Assembly (NCBI RefSeq): GCF_000316625.1
Contig: NC_019676.1
Location: 4,358,501-4,422,500 of the forward strand
Length of the DNA stretch: 64,000 bases
DNA from: Nostoc sp. PCC 7107
Lineage (GTDB): Bacteria; Cyanobacteriota; Cyanobacteriia; Cyanobacteriales; Nostocaceae
Direction: 5' to 3'
The position numbers were made by a program, and so were the translations under genes. The notes beneath the pieces were generated by a model. That model saw nothing but the letters and a program-made list of their open reading frames with translations, searched no databases and was not told the DNA's origin. Each line of letters begins with the position of its first letter. Positions within the stretch are counted from its first letter, which is position 1. Below are positions 1 to 9,369 of this stretch, in pieces.

Positions 1-196
1 GTTTAAAATAGTTCAAAGCATCTGAGTAATTCCGCTGACGGGTAGCACTGTAACCCATCTGCATATATTGATTGTAGTTCGACTGAGCTTGAGCTAAGTA
101 AGCAGGCAGGGCTACAACTTTATCTGCGCTAACAGGTAAGAGAGAGCCAAGCATTAAAGTTACACAGACGCATCTCATCAGGAAAAACGGTTTCAT
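1..196 (-). CDS. Secreted TPR-like protein, N-terminal part only
   Basis: The gene reads leftwards off the window edge, so only about 65 residues are visible. The start ATG is at 196. It opens with a signal peptide (basic MKPFF, a hydrophobic stretch, then an Ala/Ser-rich exit near VSADKVVALPAYLAQAQ). The mature part begins NYNQYMQMGYSATRQRNY followed by SDALNYFK, which has the spacing of the first helix pair of a tetratricopeptide repeat. Such proteins usually act as periplasmic or membrane-side scaffolds. Partners cannot be judged because the rest is outside the window. Confidence 0.6.
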   Translation of the reverse strand, partial: MKPFFLMRCVCVTLMLGSLLPVSADKVVALPAYLAQAQSNYNQYMQMGYSATRQRNYSDALNYFK

Positions 197-965
197 AGTC
201 AATCCCTTCACTTGGGCTTTACTGTATGTTCATACATCATAGATAGGTTGGATTTCGCAGATATATGCAAAATTTTATCTAGTTTTGTTGACAATTTTCA
301 GTGTTATCTGTGAAACTCTCCAGTTAATTGAATTAGTTAATTATGTGTCTCCTGCTGCGAAAGCCTATAAATAAAATATCTTGTCAATAATCAACTACAG
401 ATGTTAGACGTTAATTTTACGTAGAAATTTCTAGTAGTGTTTTCTTCCGTAAAACTACTATAATCTAGTGGCAACTTGCTTGTACATATTTTCATTTTCA
501 AGATTAGTAACAAATACGTAAGATATTTATCCTAACTTTTTGTTAACTTTACAGCCCAGTTGATTAGGGTTGACTTAGCTGCTTTAGGACTTACGCAAAA
601 CACCTCTCAAACTCTCATTTCTCCGTGACCTCTGCGTCTTTGTGGTTCGATTTTCCGTAGCCTGTGCGTAAGTCCTGTGCTTAAAGCACCTAAATTTTTC
701 TGTAAATACTCATATAAAATTAAAAGCTGGCTAATAGCCCAATTAGGAGTTGCATCAATGTGGGATGAATTCAGATTAACCATAATTAAAGATTGATTCT
801 TCGCGCCAGGGCGCATTCGCCGTCAGGCGTTCTCGCAGAGTAGACGCAAAACAAATTTCATCCAATTAATCAGCTATGCACCCAATTAACCGTAGTGAGC
901 AACAGTGAGTAATTACGAAAACAACTCGCTACAATTGGGATGCGTTAGGAAAGCATTGTTAAAGT
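197..965. other. Intergenic region, 769 bp
   Basis: AT-rich spacer between a leftward and a rightward gene, so it should hold both promoters. It contains one inverted-repeat element (586-676) and a GC-rich HIP1-like patch near 806-850 of the kind scattered through Nostoc genomes. Open frames here lack recognisable protein features. Confidence 0.6.
586..676. repeat. MITE-like element, GGACTTACGCA family, copy 1
   Basis: The 12-bp end AGGACTTACGCA (586-597) is repeated in exact inverted form as TGCGTAAGTCCT (665-676). The 91-bp element carries no gene. A second element with the same ends, one mismatch, lies at 23466-23577. The shared ends and unrelated interiors suggest a non-autonomous mobile element family. 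Confidence 0.6.
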
Positions 966-2537
966 ATGAGATTGATTTCTGAACCACCAATTCCTGTAAA
1001 AATTCAAAAAATGAAGGAGAGGGTACGGTGGAGACATAGCACTATGCTCCAGCGAGGCATCGATCAAACCAGTATGTTAATTGACGATGGCAAAGATGAG
1101 AACCCCGAATTTTCGTTTTTGGTAATTGGAGATAGTGGTACAAAATCTCATTACGGACACCACCCGCAACGCGAAGTAGCTAAATTAATGCTGACGCATA
1201 AAGATGATTGCCGTTTTGTGCTACACACTGGTGATGTGATTTATGTGGTAGGTTCCCATGAATATTACCCAGCCAACTTTATTGAACCTTACCGAGAATT
1301 TTTAGTGGGTGGCGAGAACCCCAACAACATTGCCTACGATCGCATGACCTTTAACTTACCGTTTTTACCAGTTCTCGGCAACCACGATTATTATGATGTC
1401 CCTTTTGTCTACCGTTGGTTAACGGGTAGCACACTCAGGTTGCGGCGGATGCTGCGTTACAAAGATTTTGAAATTGGTTGGCATGGTTCTAATCAAGGAG
1501 ATGCTTATTCACGCGCCTTTTTAGATTATCTAGCCGCTTTAACTTCTGCGGAAGAATTACACCACCATTTAGACCAAAATTATACAGGGAAAACAGACAC
1601 TGGTCGTTGTTTGCGTTACATACCAGGAGAATTTACCCGTATACCCAATCGTTATTACACATTTAGGTATGGTGGTATAGATTTTTTTGCCTTGGATTCT
1701 AATACATTTAATATGCCATCGCCTTTACCGACAACTCAAGCCGGAGAAATTTACCGCCGGGAATTGCAAAAGCGCCGCCAGGAAATAGACAAAGAAGAAG
1801 AACAGATTTTGGCAATGAGCGATCGCCTCAATCCCGATAACCCAAATGATGCGGAACAACTCGACGACCTCAGTGCCAAATTAGACCAAATTAACGAAGT
1901 CAAAATCGACATTGAGAAACAATTATCATCTCACCAGTCGCCAGCAATTGATTTTGAACAACTAGAATGGTTGCGCGACAGACTTATTGAATCTTGGCAT
2001 ACTTCAGAAGTTCGCGGTCGGATTCTCTTTTTTCACCATCCTCCCTACGTCACCGAAGCCACAAAATGGAGTCAAGCACAAACTTTAGCTGTGCGTCATC
2101 GGTTACGTTGGGTGTTGGAACAAGTCAAAGAAAATCTTGGTTCCCTCACACAAGGCCGACCCATAGTTGATTTAATATTTAACGGTCATGCTCACTGTTT
2201 AGAGTATCTCCGCATAGCCAATACAGGATATGCCGATTCCCATATTCCTTGTATTGTCTCCGGTGGTAGTGGTCGCCGTCCTCGCCGTCAGCGCAGCGAG
2301 GGAACGGAATTGTTAGAGAGTTTTACTGAACTTTCTGGTAGTCCGATTCGTAAAGTTGCAGACTCCCTACTTTATGTCGGTCGCTATGGTTACGGTTCTC
2401 AAACACGCTTACCTTATTCCTGCGTGCGAGTTGATGTCCAAGATGGTTATCCACTTAAGTTTATTGTTCGACCTTTAGTCGCTGAACGCGTTGACCAACA
2501 ATGGTATCAGCATGAAATGGAACCGTTGGAAGTGTGA
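966..2537 (+). CDS. Calcineurin-like metallophosphoesterase
   Basis: Probable cytoplasmic phosphoesterase of 523 aa. The metal-binding signature of the family is complete: GDSG (D56), HTGDVIY (D90), LGNHDYYD (N139-H140-D141), FFHHPPY near residue 355 and NGHAH near 410. Between the core motifs, residues about 260-320 form a charged coiled coil (many Lys/Glu, RRELQKRRQEIDKEEE), an insertion not needed for catalysis. A basic patch, RRPRRQRSEG, near residue 440 is encoded by GC-rich DNA resembling interspersed Nostoc repeats. No signal peptide is visible. The substrate cannot be told from sequence; the family includes protein phosphatases, phosphodiesterases and nucleotidases. Confidence 0.85.
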   Translation: MRLISEPPIPVKIQKMKERVRWRHSTMLQRGIDQTSMLIDDGKDENPEFSFLVIGDSGTKSHYGHHPQREVAKLMLTHKDDCRFVLHTGDVIYVVGSHEYYPANFIEPYREFLVGGENPNNIAYDRMTFNLPFLPVLGNHDYYDVPFVYRWLTGSTLRLRRMLRYKDFEIGWHGSNQGDAYSRAFLDYLAALTSAEELHHHLDQNYTGKTDTGRCLRYIPGEFTRIPNRYYTFRYGGIDFFALDSNTFNMPSPLPTTQAGEIYRRELQKRRQEIDKEEEQILAMSDRLNPDNPNDAEQLDDLSAKLDQINEVKIDIEKQLSSHQSPAIDFEQLEWLRDRLIESWHTSEVRGRILFFHHPPYVTEATKWSQAQTLAVRHRLRWVLEQVKENLGSLTQGRPIVDLIFNGHAHCLEYLRIANTGYADSHIPCIVSGGSGRRPRRQRSEGTELLESFTELSGSPIRKVADSLLYVGRYGYGSQTRLPYSCVRVDVQDGYPLKFIVRPLVAERVDQQWYQHEMEPLEV

Positions 2538-2634
2538 AGTATAAAGTTTTATCTTTCATACTTTATGCTTTCTACTTTTCCCAAACTACAAATATTTTCA
2601 ACGACCTACTTACGGAGTCAAAGATTTACCAGAT

Positions 2635-2817
2635 TTACCACAATATAATTGGTAATCCTGCAATCAAAGAAGCAATACTTGTCCAAAGAGTAAAGCGCTC
2701 AAGATTTCCTTCATCTAAAGCAAGACTCATTTGCTTAATTGCTGATAATAGTGATGCTAATAGTAGTACAAAGAATGCAAAATATTTCCAAGCAATCATA
2801 CTTTGCCCTACTTTCAT
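2635..2817 (-). CDS. Small two-helix membrane protein, hypothetical
   Basis: A 60-aa product with two hydrophobic segments (about residues 10-25 and 43-60) separated by a charged loop with DEGNLERF. It faces the phosphoesterase gene tail to tail. The opposite strand has a longer frame (2534-2851), but that one has low-complexity composition and no start signal. The hydrophobic pattern makes the minus-strand frame the better candidate. No family was recognised, and it may not be expressed. Confidence 0.4.
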   Translation of the reverse strand: MKVGQSMIAWKYFAFFVLLLASLLSAIKQMSLALDEGNLERFTLWTSIASLIAGLPIILW

Positions 2818-2982
2818 GAAAAGTAAACATATTAGGTTTTTAACAGGTTAAACTATGTTTTTTTGTTCCCTATTTAGCAATTAGGAGCCTAATTTATTGA
2901 ATAAATAAGAAATATCTATAGGACTAATATTTGATGTTTGAAATACACCTAGTGGCGTGGCAAGGTTAAAATGTTGCAATAA

Positions 2983-3186
2983 AAAATCCGTCTTATCCTT
3001 CCAGCAAAACCAGAACGGTTGCTGTACTGGCTGCAAACCCATTGCTGTCTGGTAATTCTCAAGAATCAAAAATGGGCGGCGATCGCATTTCTGGAACAAC
3101 TGATGCAAATTTGGGAGCTGCAAATCGGTGAAACTGTGCAAACTTTAAGTAGGCATCTTTCCTGGAAAGGCATAAATATTACTTGA
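2983..3186 (+). pseudogene. Possible remnant of an NB-ARC/WD40-type protein
   Basis: A 67-codon frame without its own start codon. Its middle reads PERLLYWLQTHCCLVIL, similar to the kinase-2 region of STAND (NB-ARC/NACHT) ATPases, and further on LMQIWELQIGETVQTLSRH, which has the rhythm of a WD40 strand (x-I-W-D-x-x-T-G-x-x-x-x-T-L-x-G-H). Such NTPase-WD40 fusions are common in Nostocales. The stretch joins two parts that are normally far apart, so if real it is an internally deleted relic. The minus-strand frame over the same DNA has no recognisable features. Confidence 0.3.
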
Positions 3187-3311
3187 TTGACAGGGATTTC
3201 CGAAGGATAAAAAGCCAAACTCAAAGTGTTGGGAGCGATCGGAAAGTAAAAACTATAGCTTTAAAATTAGGAATTTATCACAAACATGGCACTTATGGAG
3301 ATTCCAGTTAG

Positions 3312-3349
3312 AAAAGTAGAGACGTGCGATATTGCACGTCTCTACTTTT
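3312..3349. repeat. Perfect palindromic repeat, possible terminator
   Basis: Two 16-bp arms (3312-3327 and 3334-3349) containing GTAGAGACGTGC and its exact complement flank a 6-bp loop. It ends one base before the stop codon of the phycobilin lyase gene, so it can serve as its terminator. A related hairpin (GACGTGC core) follows the DUF2237 gene at 44415-44447, suggesting an interspersed palindrome family. Confidence 0.7.
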
Positions 3350-3913
3350 CTATGAAGCTGAATTACTAACTTCAGCGGCTTTAGCGGCCGCAGAACTACC
3401 ACCCATACGAATTTCTGAAGTAAAGGAAGCCATACTAAAACCGCCAAAGCGCTTGAGAATACTAACACGCATTCTTAAATTGGGACTAGCAAACCACAAG
3501 CGTTCTTCTGACCACATGGTTTCGTACTCTGTGGTTAAGGTCAATGCGTCATCGCTACCCATCTTATAGCGCCCAGCAACAGGGGCTTTTTCCGCATAAC
3601 CCATTTCTCGTAGTAACTTACCTTCACTGGGATTATCAGCATCCGGTACAGTAACTAACACAGTCGAACCTGTGTGTTTCTCTTCATCCCATTCCATTGT
3701 GCCGTTCCAGGTGACTCTTGCACCACAAGAAGCTTCACTGGGGTTAACTTCGTACTGTTGACATAGTTGGATCACTTCGGGATGATCTGCTGCCAACATC
3801 TCAATGACAATGTCTGACTTACCATCTTCAGACTGTTTAAATGCTAAATGGTGGCTAGTACGGTGAGAAAACCATTTACCAGCACTTAACTCAAAAAACT
3901 CTTCAATATTCAT
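3350..3913 (-). CDS. cpcS: Phycobilin lyase, CpcS/CpeS family
   Basis: This 187-aa protein belongs to the CpcS/CpeS lyases, which attach phycocyanobilin to cysteine 84-type sites of phycobiliprotein subunits. It starts [23 protein letters not shown], the family's characteristic opening, and continues with a lipocalin-like run of beta strands ([50 protein letters not shown]). Length matches the family. The Ala/Ser-rich tail after [15 protein letters not shown] looks flexible. It would act in the cytoplasm during phycobilisome assembly. The next gene downstream of its promoter side (3985-4665) encodes a HEAT-repeat protein of the kind linked to phycobilisome handling, and both face the same way. 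Confidence 0.9.
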   Translation of the reverse strand: MNIEEFFELSAGKWFSHRTSHHLAFKQSEDGKSDIVIEMLAADHPEVIQLCQQYEVNPSEASCGARVTWNGTMEWDEEKHTGSTVLVTVPDADNPSEGKLLREMGYAEKAPVAGRYKMGSDDALTLTTEYETMWSEERLWFASPNLRMRVSILKRFGGFSMASFTSEIRMGGSSAAAKAAEVSNSAS

Positions 3914-3984
3914 AAATGAAATTACCCTGCATCAAAATACTAAAAGTCCCTCTTATTATTAAAAGGTAGCAGGAGAAGGAAATT

Positions 3985-4665
3985 TTATGCTTGCTTGCCT
4001 TTTTCCTCAATTCGCTTGAGGCAGATTCTTGCAGCTTCAGAAACGTTGGGATGGCTATCTTTCTCTAAATATTTTAAAGCCGAGATACTCTTAGGTGTAG
4101 GCAGATTTCCCAGGGCTTCTACCAGCCTTTGTCTGACTAGCCAATCATCCGATTGAGCAAATTTGAGAATACTATCAACTGCTGCTAAGTCACCAATTTC
4201 CCCTAGTGCAGAAATTGCAGCTTCTTGTAAAACCGCTTCCTTACTATCCAAAGCCTGTAAGAGAATTTCACTAGCGCGTGGGTCTTTAAGATTACCTAAA
4301 GCCACAGCAGCACTAAATCGGACTAACCAATCAGTATCTTCATAAAATGCTCTAGCTAGTGCCTCAAAAGCTCTGATATCACCTAAATATCCCAATGCAC
4401 CAGCAGCATCTGCACGAATACCATAGTCGGGGTCTGTTTGCAAAATTCTGACTAAGATTGCATAACATTCATCAGTTTGCTTGATTCCCAAGGCAAAGAT
4501 GGCCATAGAGCGCAGTTGCAAAGAATCATCATCCAACACCTTTTTAATTAAAGGTACTGCATCTTCAGGCGGGACATCGCGCAGACTGGCCAGTGCAACC
4601 ATGCGATCGCGTAAATTTGAACTTTCTAACTGAGCAGAAATTTCCTGTAAGGGTAGAGCTGCCAT
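3985..4665 (-). CDS. HEAT-repeat protein, phycobilisome lyase/NblB-like
   Basis: A 226-aa all-helical protein made of about six HEAT repeats: MVALASLRDVPPEDAVPLIKKVL, LRSMAIFALG, IRADAAGALGYLGD, VRFSAAVALGNLKDPRA, LQEAAISALGEIGD and VRQRLVEALGNLP. Cyanobacterial proteins of this size and pattern include NblB, which takes part in phycobilisome breakdown, and CpcE/F-like lyase subunits. It lies 71 bp upstream of the phycobilin lyase gene in the same direction, so co-transcription is plausible and fits a phycobilisome role. The HEAT fold alone does not prove this. Confidence 0.75.
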   Translation of the reverse strand: MAALPLQEISAQLESSNLRDRMVALASLRDVPPEDAVPLIKKVLDDDSLQLRSMAIFALGIKQTDECYAILVRILQTDPDYGIRADAAGALGYLGDIRAFEALARAFYEDTDWLVRFSAAVALGNLKDPRASEILLQALDSKEAVLQEAAISALGEIGDLAAVDSILKFAQSDDWLVRQRLVEALGNLPTPKSISALKYLEKDSHPNVSEAARICLKRIEEKGKQA

Positions 4666-4979
4666 TTATGATTAACGCGCTTTCTTTACTTATCTTTACT
4701 TTACCTGATTTACCAATTAGACGGCGGCCAAACTCAGATGCAATTTTGGCGTAATTTCCGAATTTTCCCATATCCTCAGAATTGGTGTAATACCGGGTTA
4801 ATTTAAGTTTGATCCAAATAGGTTGTAGGGGGGCAGGGAGAACAAATTTACTTTCGCTATGTCCGACGCATCTCAGTAATACAAATAATTTATTATACTT
4901 GACTTATTGCATATCTATCAGGGTGACACGTTGTAAAAAATACAATATATATAGAAGCTATGCAGTAATTGTGAAACAC
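4666..4979. other. Intergenic region, about 310 bp
   Basis: Divergent promoter space between the HEAT-repeat gene and the CAP-domain gene. An open frame extends upstream of the CAP start, but it reads through a stretch with no signal-peptide or domain character, so I treat it as non-coding. No repeat or RNA fold stands out. Confidence 0.4.
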
Positions 4980-5720
4980 ATGAATTTAGCAGTATTGATC
5001 ATCAGCATATTAGTTACTATTTGTTATCAACAAATTTTTCAATATAGTTCATTTTTAGCCAAGCCTATTCTAATTTTGGATGAAAAATCTAGTTTATATT
5101 TAGTAGCAAAAATAAATTATCTTTCATTTATAGAACAAGAAGTAATTAAGGAAACTAATAAAGTTAGACAAAATCCCAAGGCATATATTGCAATTTTAGA
5201 AAGTTATAAAAAACGGTTTCAGGGTAAAAATGTGAGACTGTCACAAAATTCCTTCTTAATTACTCAAGAAGGAAGTAAAGCTGTTGATGAGGCGATCAAA
5301 TTTCTCAAAACAGCACCTCCTGTCGGAGCATTAAGTGTATCTAGAGGGATGTCTTTAGCCGCAAAAGCTCATGTGAAAGACCAAGGTAGTAAAGGAAATA
5401 CAGGTCATTATGGTAGTGATAGTAGCAATCCTTTTGATCGCATTAATCGCTATGGAAAATGGCAGATAACTGCGGCTGAAAATATTAGCTATGGCCCAAA
5501 TACAGCACAAGATATAGTCATGCAATTAATTATTGATGATGGAATCCCATCACGCGGACATCGAACAAATATCTTTAACTCTGCATTTAAAGTTAGTGGT
5601 GTTGCTTATGGAAGTCATAAAACTTACAAAACTATCTGCGTAATTAACTATGCTGGTGATTTTCAAGAAAAAACAACTGAGATTGGTAAACCTCTCTCAA
5701 AGATGTTACTAAAAAATTAG
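4980..5720 (+). CDS. Secreted or membrane-anchored CAP (SCP/PR1) domain protein
   Basis: The chosen ATG at 4980 begins [18 protein letters not shown], a signal peptide or N-terminal anchor; a GTG nine bases earlier is also possible. About 247 aa. The CAP domain occupies residues 55-235: an opening helix [16 protein letters not shown], then [44 protein letters not shown] and GVAYGSH. The His of GHYG, the Glu of AEN and the His of GHRTN are the conserved cleft residues. In bacteria such proteins are exported and poorly understood. The gene is distinctly richer in AT than its neighbours, which might mean lateral acquisition. Confidence 0.8.
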   Translation: MNLAVLIISILVTICYQQIFQYSSFLAKPILILDEKSSLYLVAKINYLSFIEQEVIKETNKVRQNPKAYIAILESYKKRFQGKNVRLSQNSFLITQEGSKAVDEAIKFLKTAPPVGALSVSRGMSLAAKAHVKDQGSKGNTGHYGSDSSNPFDRINRYGKWQITAAENISYGPNTAQDIVMQLIIDDGIPSRGHRTNIFNSAFKVSGVAYGSHKTYKTICVINYAGDFQEKTTEIGKPLSKMLLKN

Positions 5721-5986
5721 GTTAAGATTACAGTCAAATATTAATTTATAGTTCAGTGGTTTCACTAAGTTTTTTTTATTATAAGTTTATTTTAATAATG
5801 TGATAAAAAAGCATCTTGAAGTAAGTAAAGTTCGCCTTACTTCATAAAATAAGTATTTACACTGTGTAAAATACTATACGTTTAAATTTATCCTAGATAT
5901 TTGAGAAAGGATTAAACTGAGAGCAAGTGACTACAAGTAGGATTTTTCAGCATTCAATCCAGGATATGAGATTTTGAGGAAGAGCA

Positions 5987-8638
5987 ATGCCAGGAAATGA
6001 GTGGGAAAAAATACGTCACCTGTTAGTTGTCCAAGACTTGCAAGGACAAAGAACTATCCCACTTCAAGAAACCACTTATTCCATTGGTCGAGATTCGAGA
6101 AATGCGATCGTGCTGCGTTCTCGTTCAGTATCTAGACAACATGCGATCTTGCTACGGGTCACGCTTCCAGAAACCGACCAGTATAGCTTTCGGATTATTG
6201 ATGGTAACTTCAAGGGTAAATCCAGTACCAATGGCTTATATGTAAATGGGATGAAATGCGTCTCCCATAATCTTCAGCATGGAGATTTAGTTGAGTTTGG
6301 GAATAATCAAGTCCAGGCTAAATACTATGCAGTTTCCTATATTTCCGAAAAGGCTTTTTCAGAAAGTGGGGATATTGAAAACATCTCTGATTTTTTGTTA
6401 GAGCAGGCAAATGTAGCCAACCCTTTTCAAACTTTGATTGTTGATCCTAACTTTGAGGCGGCCAGTGAAACGGCTTTAGCACGCCTAGCATCTTTCCCTG
6501 AACTCATCCCCAACCCAATTATCGAGATGGATTTAGAGGGAACAATCACATATCTCAATCCAGCCGCATCAGTGAAATTTCCGAAGATTCGAGAAATTGG
6601 TAACAAACATCCTGTACTGACAGGATTATTCAATGCGGTAGAGGATCGAAAGATAAATTCTTTTTCCCGCGAAATCACAGTTGATCAGGAAGTTTTTGAG
6701 CAATGTATCCATTACTTACCTGAAAGTGACTTAATTAGAACTTTTATTGTGAGGGATATTACAGCGCAAAAGCAAGCCGAAGCTGAATTACGCCAACGCG
6801 ATCGCCTATTACAAGCAGTAGCCGAAGCCGCAAATTATTTGCTAGTGGAAATGAATTACGAAACTGGCATAGATAAGGCTCTATCTGTTTTAGGAGAAGC
6901 AGCTAAGGCTGATCGCGCCTATTTATTTAAAAACCATCTCCACTTAGATACAGGAGAAATGGCTCTCAGCTTGCAATTTGAATGGACACAAACTAAATTT
7001 ACATCTTCTCGACACAACTGGCAAAATCAGCTTTATCAATCTTCGGAACTGGCGCGTTGGTATGCGACTCTCTCCTGCGGACAATCTATTAGTGGTACTA
7101 TCCAAGAATTTCCCACAGCTGAACAAAAGCTACTGAACAGAGATGGAATTAAATCTTTACTTTTAGTCCCCTTACGACTAGAAGATGAGTTTTGGGGTTG
7201 CCTTGGTTTAGCAGACTGTTCTCAAGAGCGTCTATGGTCAAGACATGAAGAATCAACTTTATTGACAATGGCGGCTAGTATTAGCGGTGCATGGCAACGT
7301 CAACAAGTAGAAGAAAAAATTCGCTATCAAGCACTCCACGATATGCTGACTGGATTACCCAACCGTTTACTATTTAATGAACTGTTGGCTAAAGCTCTAC
7401 CAAACGCAACACGCAATCGTGAAAGTTTAGCAGTGATGTTTCTCGATTTAGATCGCTTCAAAGTGATTAATGATACGTTAGGTCATACATTGGGAGACGA
7501 ATTATTACAAATTGTGGCGCAAAGGCTGAAAGAATCTCTTCGAGAAGGAGATACTGTGGCACGTTGGGGAGGAGATGAATTTACAATCTTGCTTCCACGA
7601 GTTAATTATCTAGATGAGGTAGACCAAGTAGCCCAAAGAATCTTGCAAGCCTTACAAAAGATGTTTTGTTTTGATGGACATGAACTTTATATCAGTGCCA
7701 GCATTGGCATTGCTTTATTTGATGAACACAGCCATGATGCGGAAGTTCTGATTCAACATGCAGATGCAGCTTTATATCACGCCAAAGATTTAGGCAGAAA
7801 TAATTATCAGTTTTATACAACTACCCTCAGTTCCAAAACTCCAGAACTGCTAAATTTAGAGAAAAGTTTGCGCCATGCTGTAGAACGGGAAGAATTAATC
7901 GTATATTACCAGCCCCGTGTAAATATCTTGACCGGAGAAATCACTGGGATGGAGGCTCTGGTACGCTGGCAAAACCCAGAGATGGGACTAATAGCGCCAA
8001 ATGTGTTTATTCCCCTAGCTGAAGAAAGTGGATTGATTATTCCGATTGGTGAATGGGTATTAAGGGCAGCTTGTCTGCAAAATAAAGCTTGGCAACAAGC
8101 AGGATTACCCTCTTTAACTGTAGCTGTGAATCTTTCACCTAAACAATTTCGTCAATCTACATTGGTAGAAGATGTAGCCAGAATTCTGGCAGAGACAGAA
8201 TTAGATGCCAGGTTTTTAGAGTTGGAAATTACGGAATCAACAGTGATCGCCGACTTAGAATTTACCAGAAATGTTTTACATAACTTAGAACAAATGGGTG
8301 TTCACCTTTCCATAGATGACTTTGGGACAGGCCATTCTTCGCTTTCACGCCTGCAACTTCTCCCACTACATAACTTGAAAATTGATCGCTCTTTTATTCA
8401 AGAGTTAACCACAGATGTGCGAGTAGCTCATATTGTGAAGGCAATTGTCACCTTGGGACGTAACTTAGGGCTAAGACTAACGGCTGAAGGTGTAGAAAAG
8501 CAAGAAGAACTAGATTTTTTGAAATCTATTCACTGTGAAGATATCCAAGGTTATTTGTTCTATAAACCGCTTCCTGCGGAAAAAGCTACAGAAGTTCTGC
8601 AAAAAAAACATGCTTCTGCCTTAGAGATAAAAAATTAA
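5987..8638 (+). CDS. FHA-PAS-GAF-GGDEF-EAL cyclic di-GMP protein
   Basis: An 883-aa cytoplasmic signalling protein. Domains in order: FHA (about 20-115; SIGRDSRNAIVL, SVSRQHA, STNGLYVNG), PAS (about 160-270; PNPIIEMDLEGTITYLNP), GAF (about 275-440), GGDEF (about 445-605, with intact GGDEF at 528-532 after RWG) and EAL (about 625-875, with EALVRW near 655, ELEITES and DDFGTGHSS). Catalytic motifs of both cyclase and phosphodiesterase are complete, so it may make and break c-di-GMP. The FHA domain, which binds phosphothreonine, suggests input from a Ser/Thr kinase. It stands alone with its own 270-bp leader, in which a small hairpin (5818-5843) is visible. Confidence 0.93.
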   Translation: MPGNEWEKIRHLLVVQDLQGQRTIPLQETTYSIGRDSRNAIVLRSRSVSRQHAILLRVTLPETDQYSFRIIDGNFKGKSSTNGLYVNGMKCVSHNLQHGDLVEFGNNQVQAKYYAVSYISEKAFSESGDIENISDFLLEQANVANPFQTLIVDPNFEAASETALARLASFPELIPNPIIEMDLEGTITYLNPAASVKFPKIREIGNKHPVLTGLFNAVEDRKINSFSREITVDQEVFEQCIHYLPESDLIRTFIVRDITAQKQAEAELRQRDRLLQAVAEAANYLLVEMNYETGIDKALSVLGEAAKADRAYLFKNHLHLDTGEMALSLQFEWTQTKFTSSRHNWQNQLYQSSELARWYATLSCGQSISGTIQEFPTAEQKLLNRDGIKSLLLVPLRLEDEFWGCLGLADCSQERLWSRHEESTLLTMAASISGAWQRQQVEEKIRYQALHDMLTGLPNRLLFNELLAKALPNATRNRESLAVMFLDLDRFKVINDTLGHTLGDELLQIVAQRLKESLREGDTVARWGGDEFTILLPRVNYLDEVDQVAQRILQALQKMFCFDGHELYISASIGIALFDEHSHDAEVLIQHADAALYHAKDLGRNNYQFYTTTLSSKTPELLNLEKSLRHAVEREELIVYYQPRVNILTGEITGMEALVRWQNPEMGLIAPNVFIPLAEESGLIIPIGEWVLRAACLQNKAWQQAGLPSLTVAVNLSPKQFRQSTLVEDVARILAETELDARFLELEITESTVIADLEFTRNVLHNLEQMGVHLSIDDFGTGHSSLSRLQLLPLHNLKIDRSFIQELTTDVRVAHIVKAIVTLGRNLGLRLTAEGVEKQEELDFLKSIHCEDIQGYLFYKPLPAEKATEVLQKKHASALEIKN

Positions 8639-8755
8639 ATCAGTTATCAGTCCAGACGGCATATACTTCGATAAGCTCAGTCACAGGTGGGGGATTTTGA
8701 CCAGCCACCAACGCTTTCCACCAATTGCTGGGGGAATTAGACCAAAGGATTTAAC

Positions 8756-8788
8756 TGATAACTGTTTACTGTTCACTGTTCACTGTTG
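8756..8788. repeat. Heptanucleotide tandem repeat
   Basis: Several imperfect copies of the unit ACTGTTC/ACTGTTT in a row in the spacer upstream of the GNAT gene. This matches the short tandemly repeated sequences known from heterocystous cyanobacteria. No function is evident. Confidence 0.6.
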
Positions 8789-8880
8789 TGATATTGTTTC
8801 TGCCAGAATAGCGATCTAGTGGGTAAATTGGGATATATATCCAGAAAATTTTTCTGTTTAAACCTAACCCACACATCGGA

Positions 8881-9363
8881 ATGAGAGAACATTATCGAGA
8901 TTTCTTAATTCGTAACTGGGAGAAGGGCGATCGCACCAGAGCGGCCGCAGTCATCAGTTATGTATTATCAGAATACGGTTTGGGTTGGGAACCCAAAGGT
9001 GCTGACCGAGATGTGTTGCAAGTAGAAGAATGTTACTTAGCAACAGGTGGCGAGTTTTGGGTAATTGAACACCAAAGCCAAATAGTAGGTACTGGGGCTT
9101 ATTACCCAATCAGTCGTGGGGAAAAAGCTGTGGAAATCCGCAAAATGTATCTTTTACCAAGTGTCAGAGGTATCGGATTGGGCAAATATTTGTTACAACA
9201 ACTAGAAGCAGCAATTGCTACCCGTGGTTTTCAGCAAATTTGGATTGAAACCGCCAGCATCTTGGTAGAAGCAGTCAAGTTATACGAAAGCAGTGGTTAT
9301 CAACCAGAAATAGGTGTGGAAACTGCACGGTGCGATCGCGTGTATGTTAAATATCTAGGCTAA
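8881..9363 (+). CDS. GNAT-family N-acetyltransferase
   Basis: A 160-aa single-domain acetyltransferase. The acetyl-CoA loop is clear: EIRKMYLLPSVRGIGLGKYLL, with the R-G-x-G-x-G core, followed by the helix LEAAIATRGFQQIWIETA and the C-terminal strand LYESSGYQP. The N-terminal half (FLIRNWEKGDRTRAAAVISYVL) is normal for the family. The acceptor substrate is unknown. It ends 6 bp before the comF start, so the two are probably co-transcribed. Confidence 0.85.
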   Translation: MREHYRDFLIRNWEKGDRTRAAAVISYVLSEYGLGWEPKGADRDVLQVEECYLATGGEFWVIEHQSQIVGTGAYYPISRGEKAVEIRKMYLLPSVRGIGLGKYLLQQLEAAIATRGFQQIWIETASILVEAVKLYESSGYQPEIGVETARCDRVYVKYLG

Positions 9364-9369
9364 TTCTTT

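Noticed and set aside
607-816. Minus-strand open frame of 69 codons
   Set aside because: Overlaps the inverted-repeat element at 586-676 and has no domain, signal or ribosome-binding site; its composition follows the repeat.
2534-2851. Plus-strand open frame overlapping the phosphoesterase stop
   Set aside because: Composition is Ile/Asn/Lys-rich without pattern, while the opposite strand gives a coherent two-helix membrane protein.
3253-3569. Open frames on both strands around the lyase 3' end
   Set aside because: They are antisense or out-of-frame readings of the cpcS gene and the palindrome at 3312-3349.
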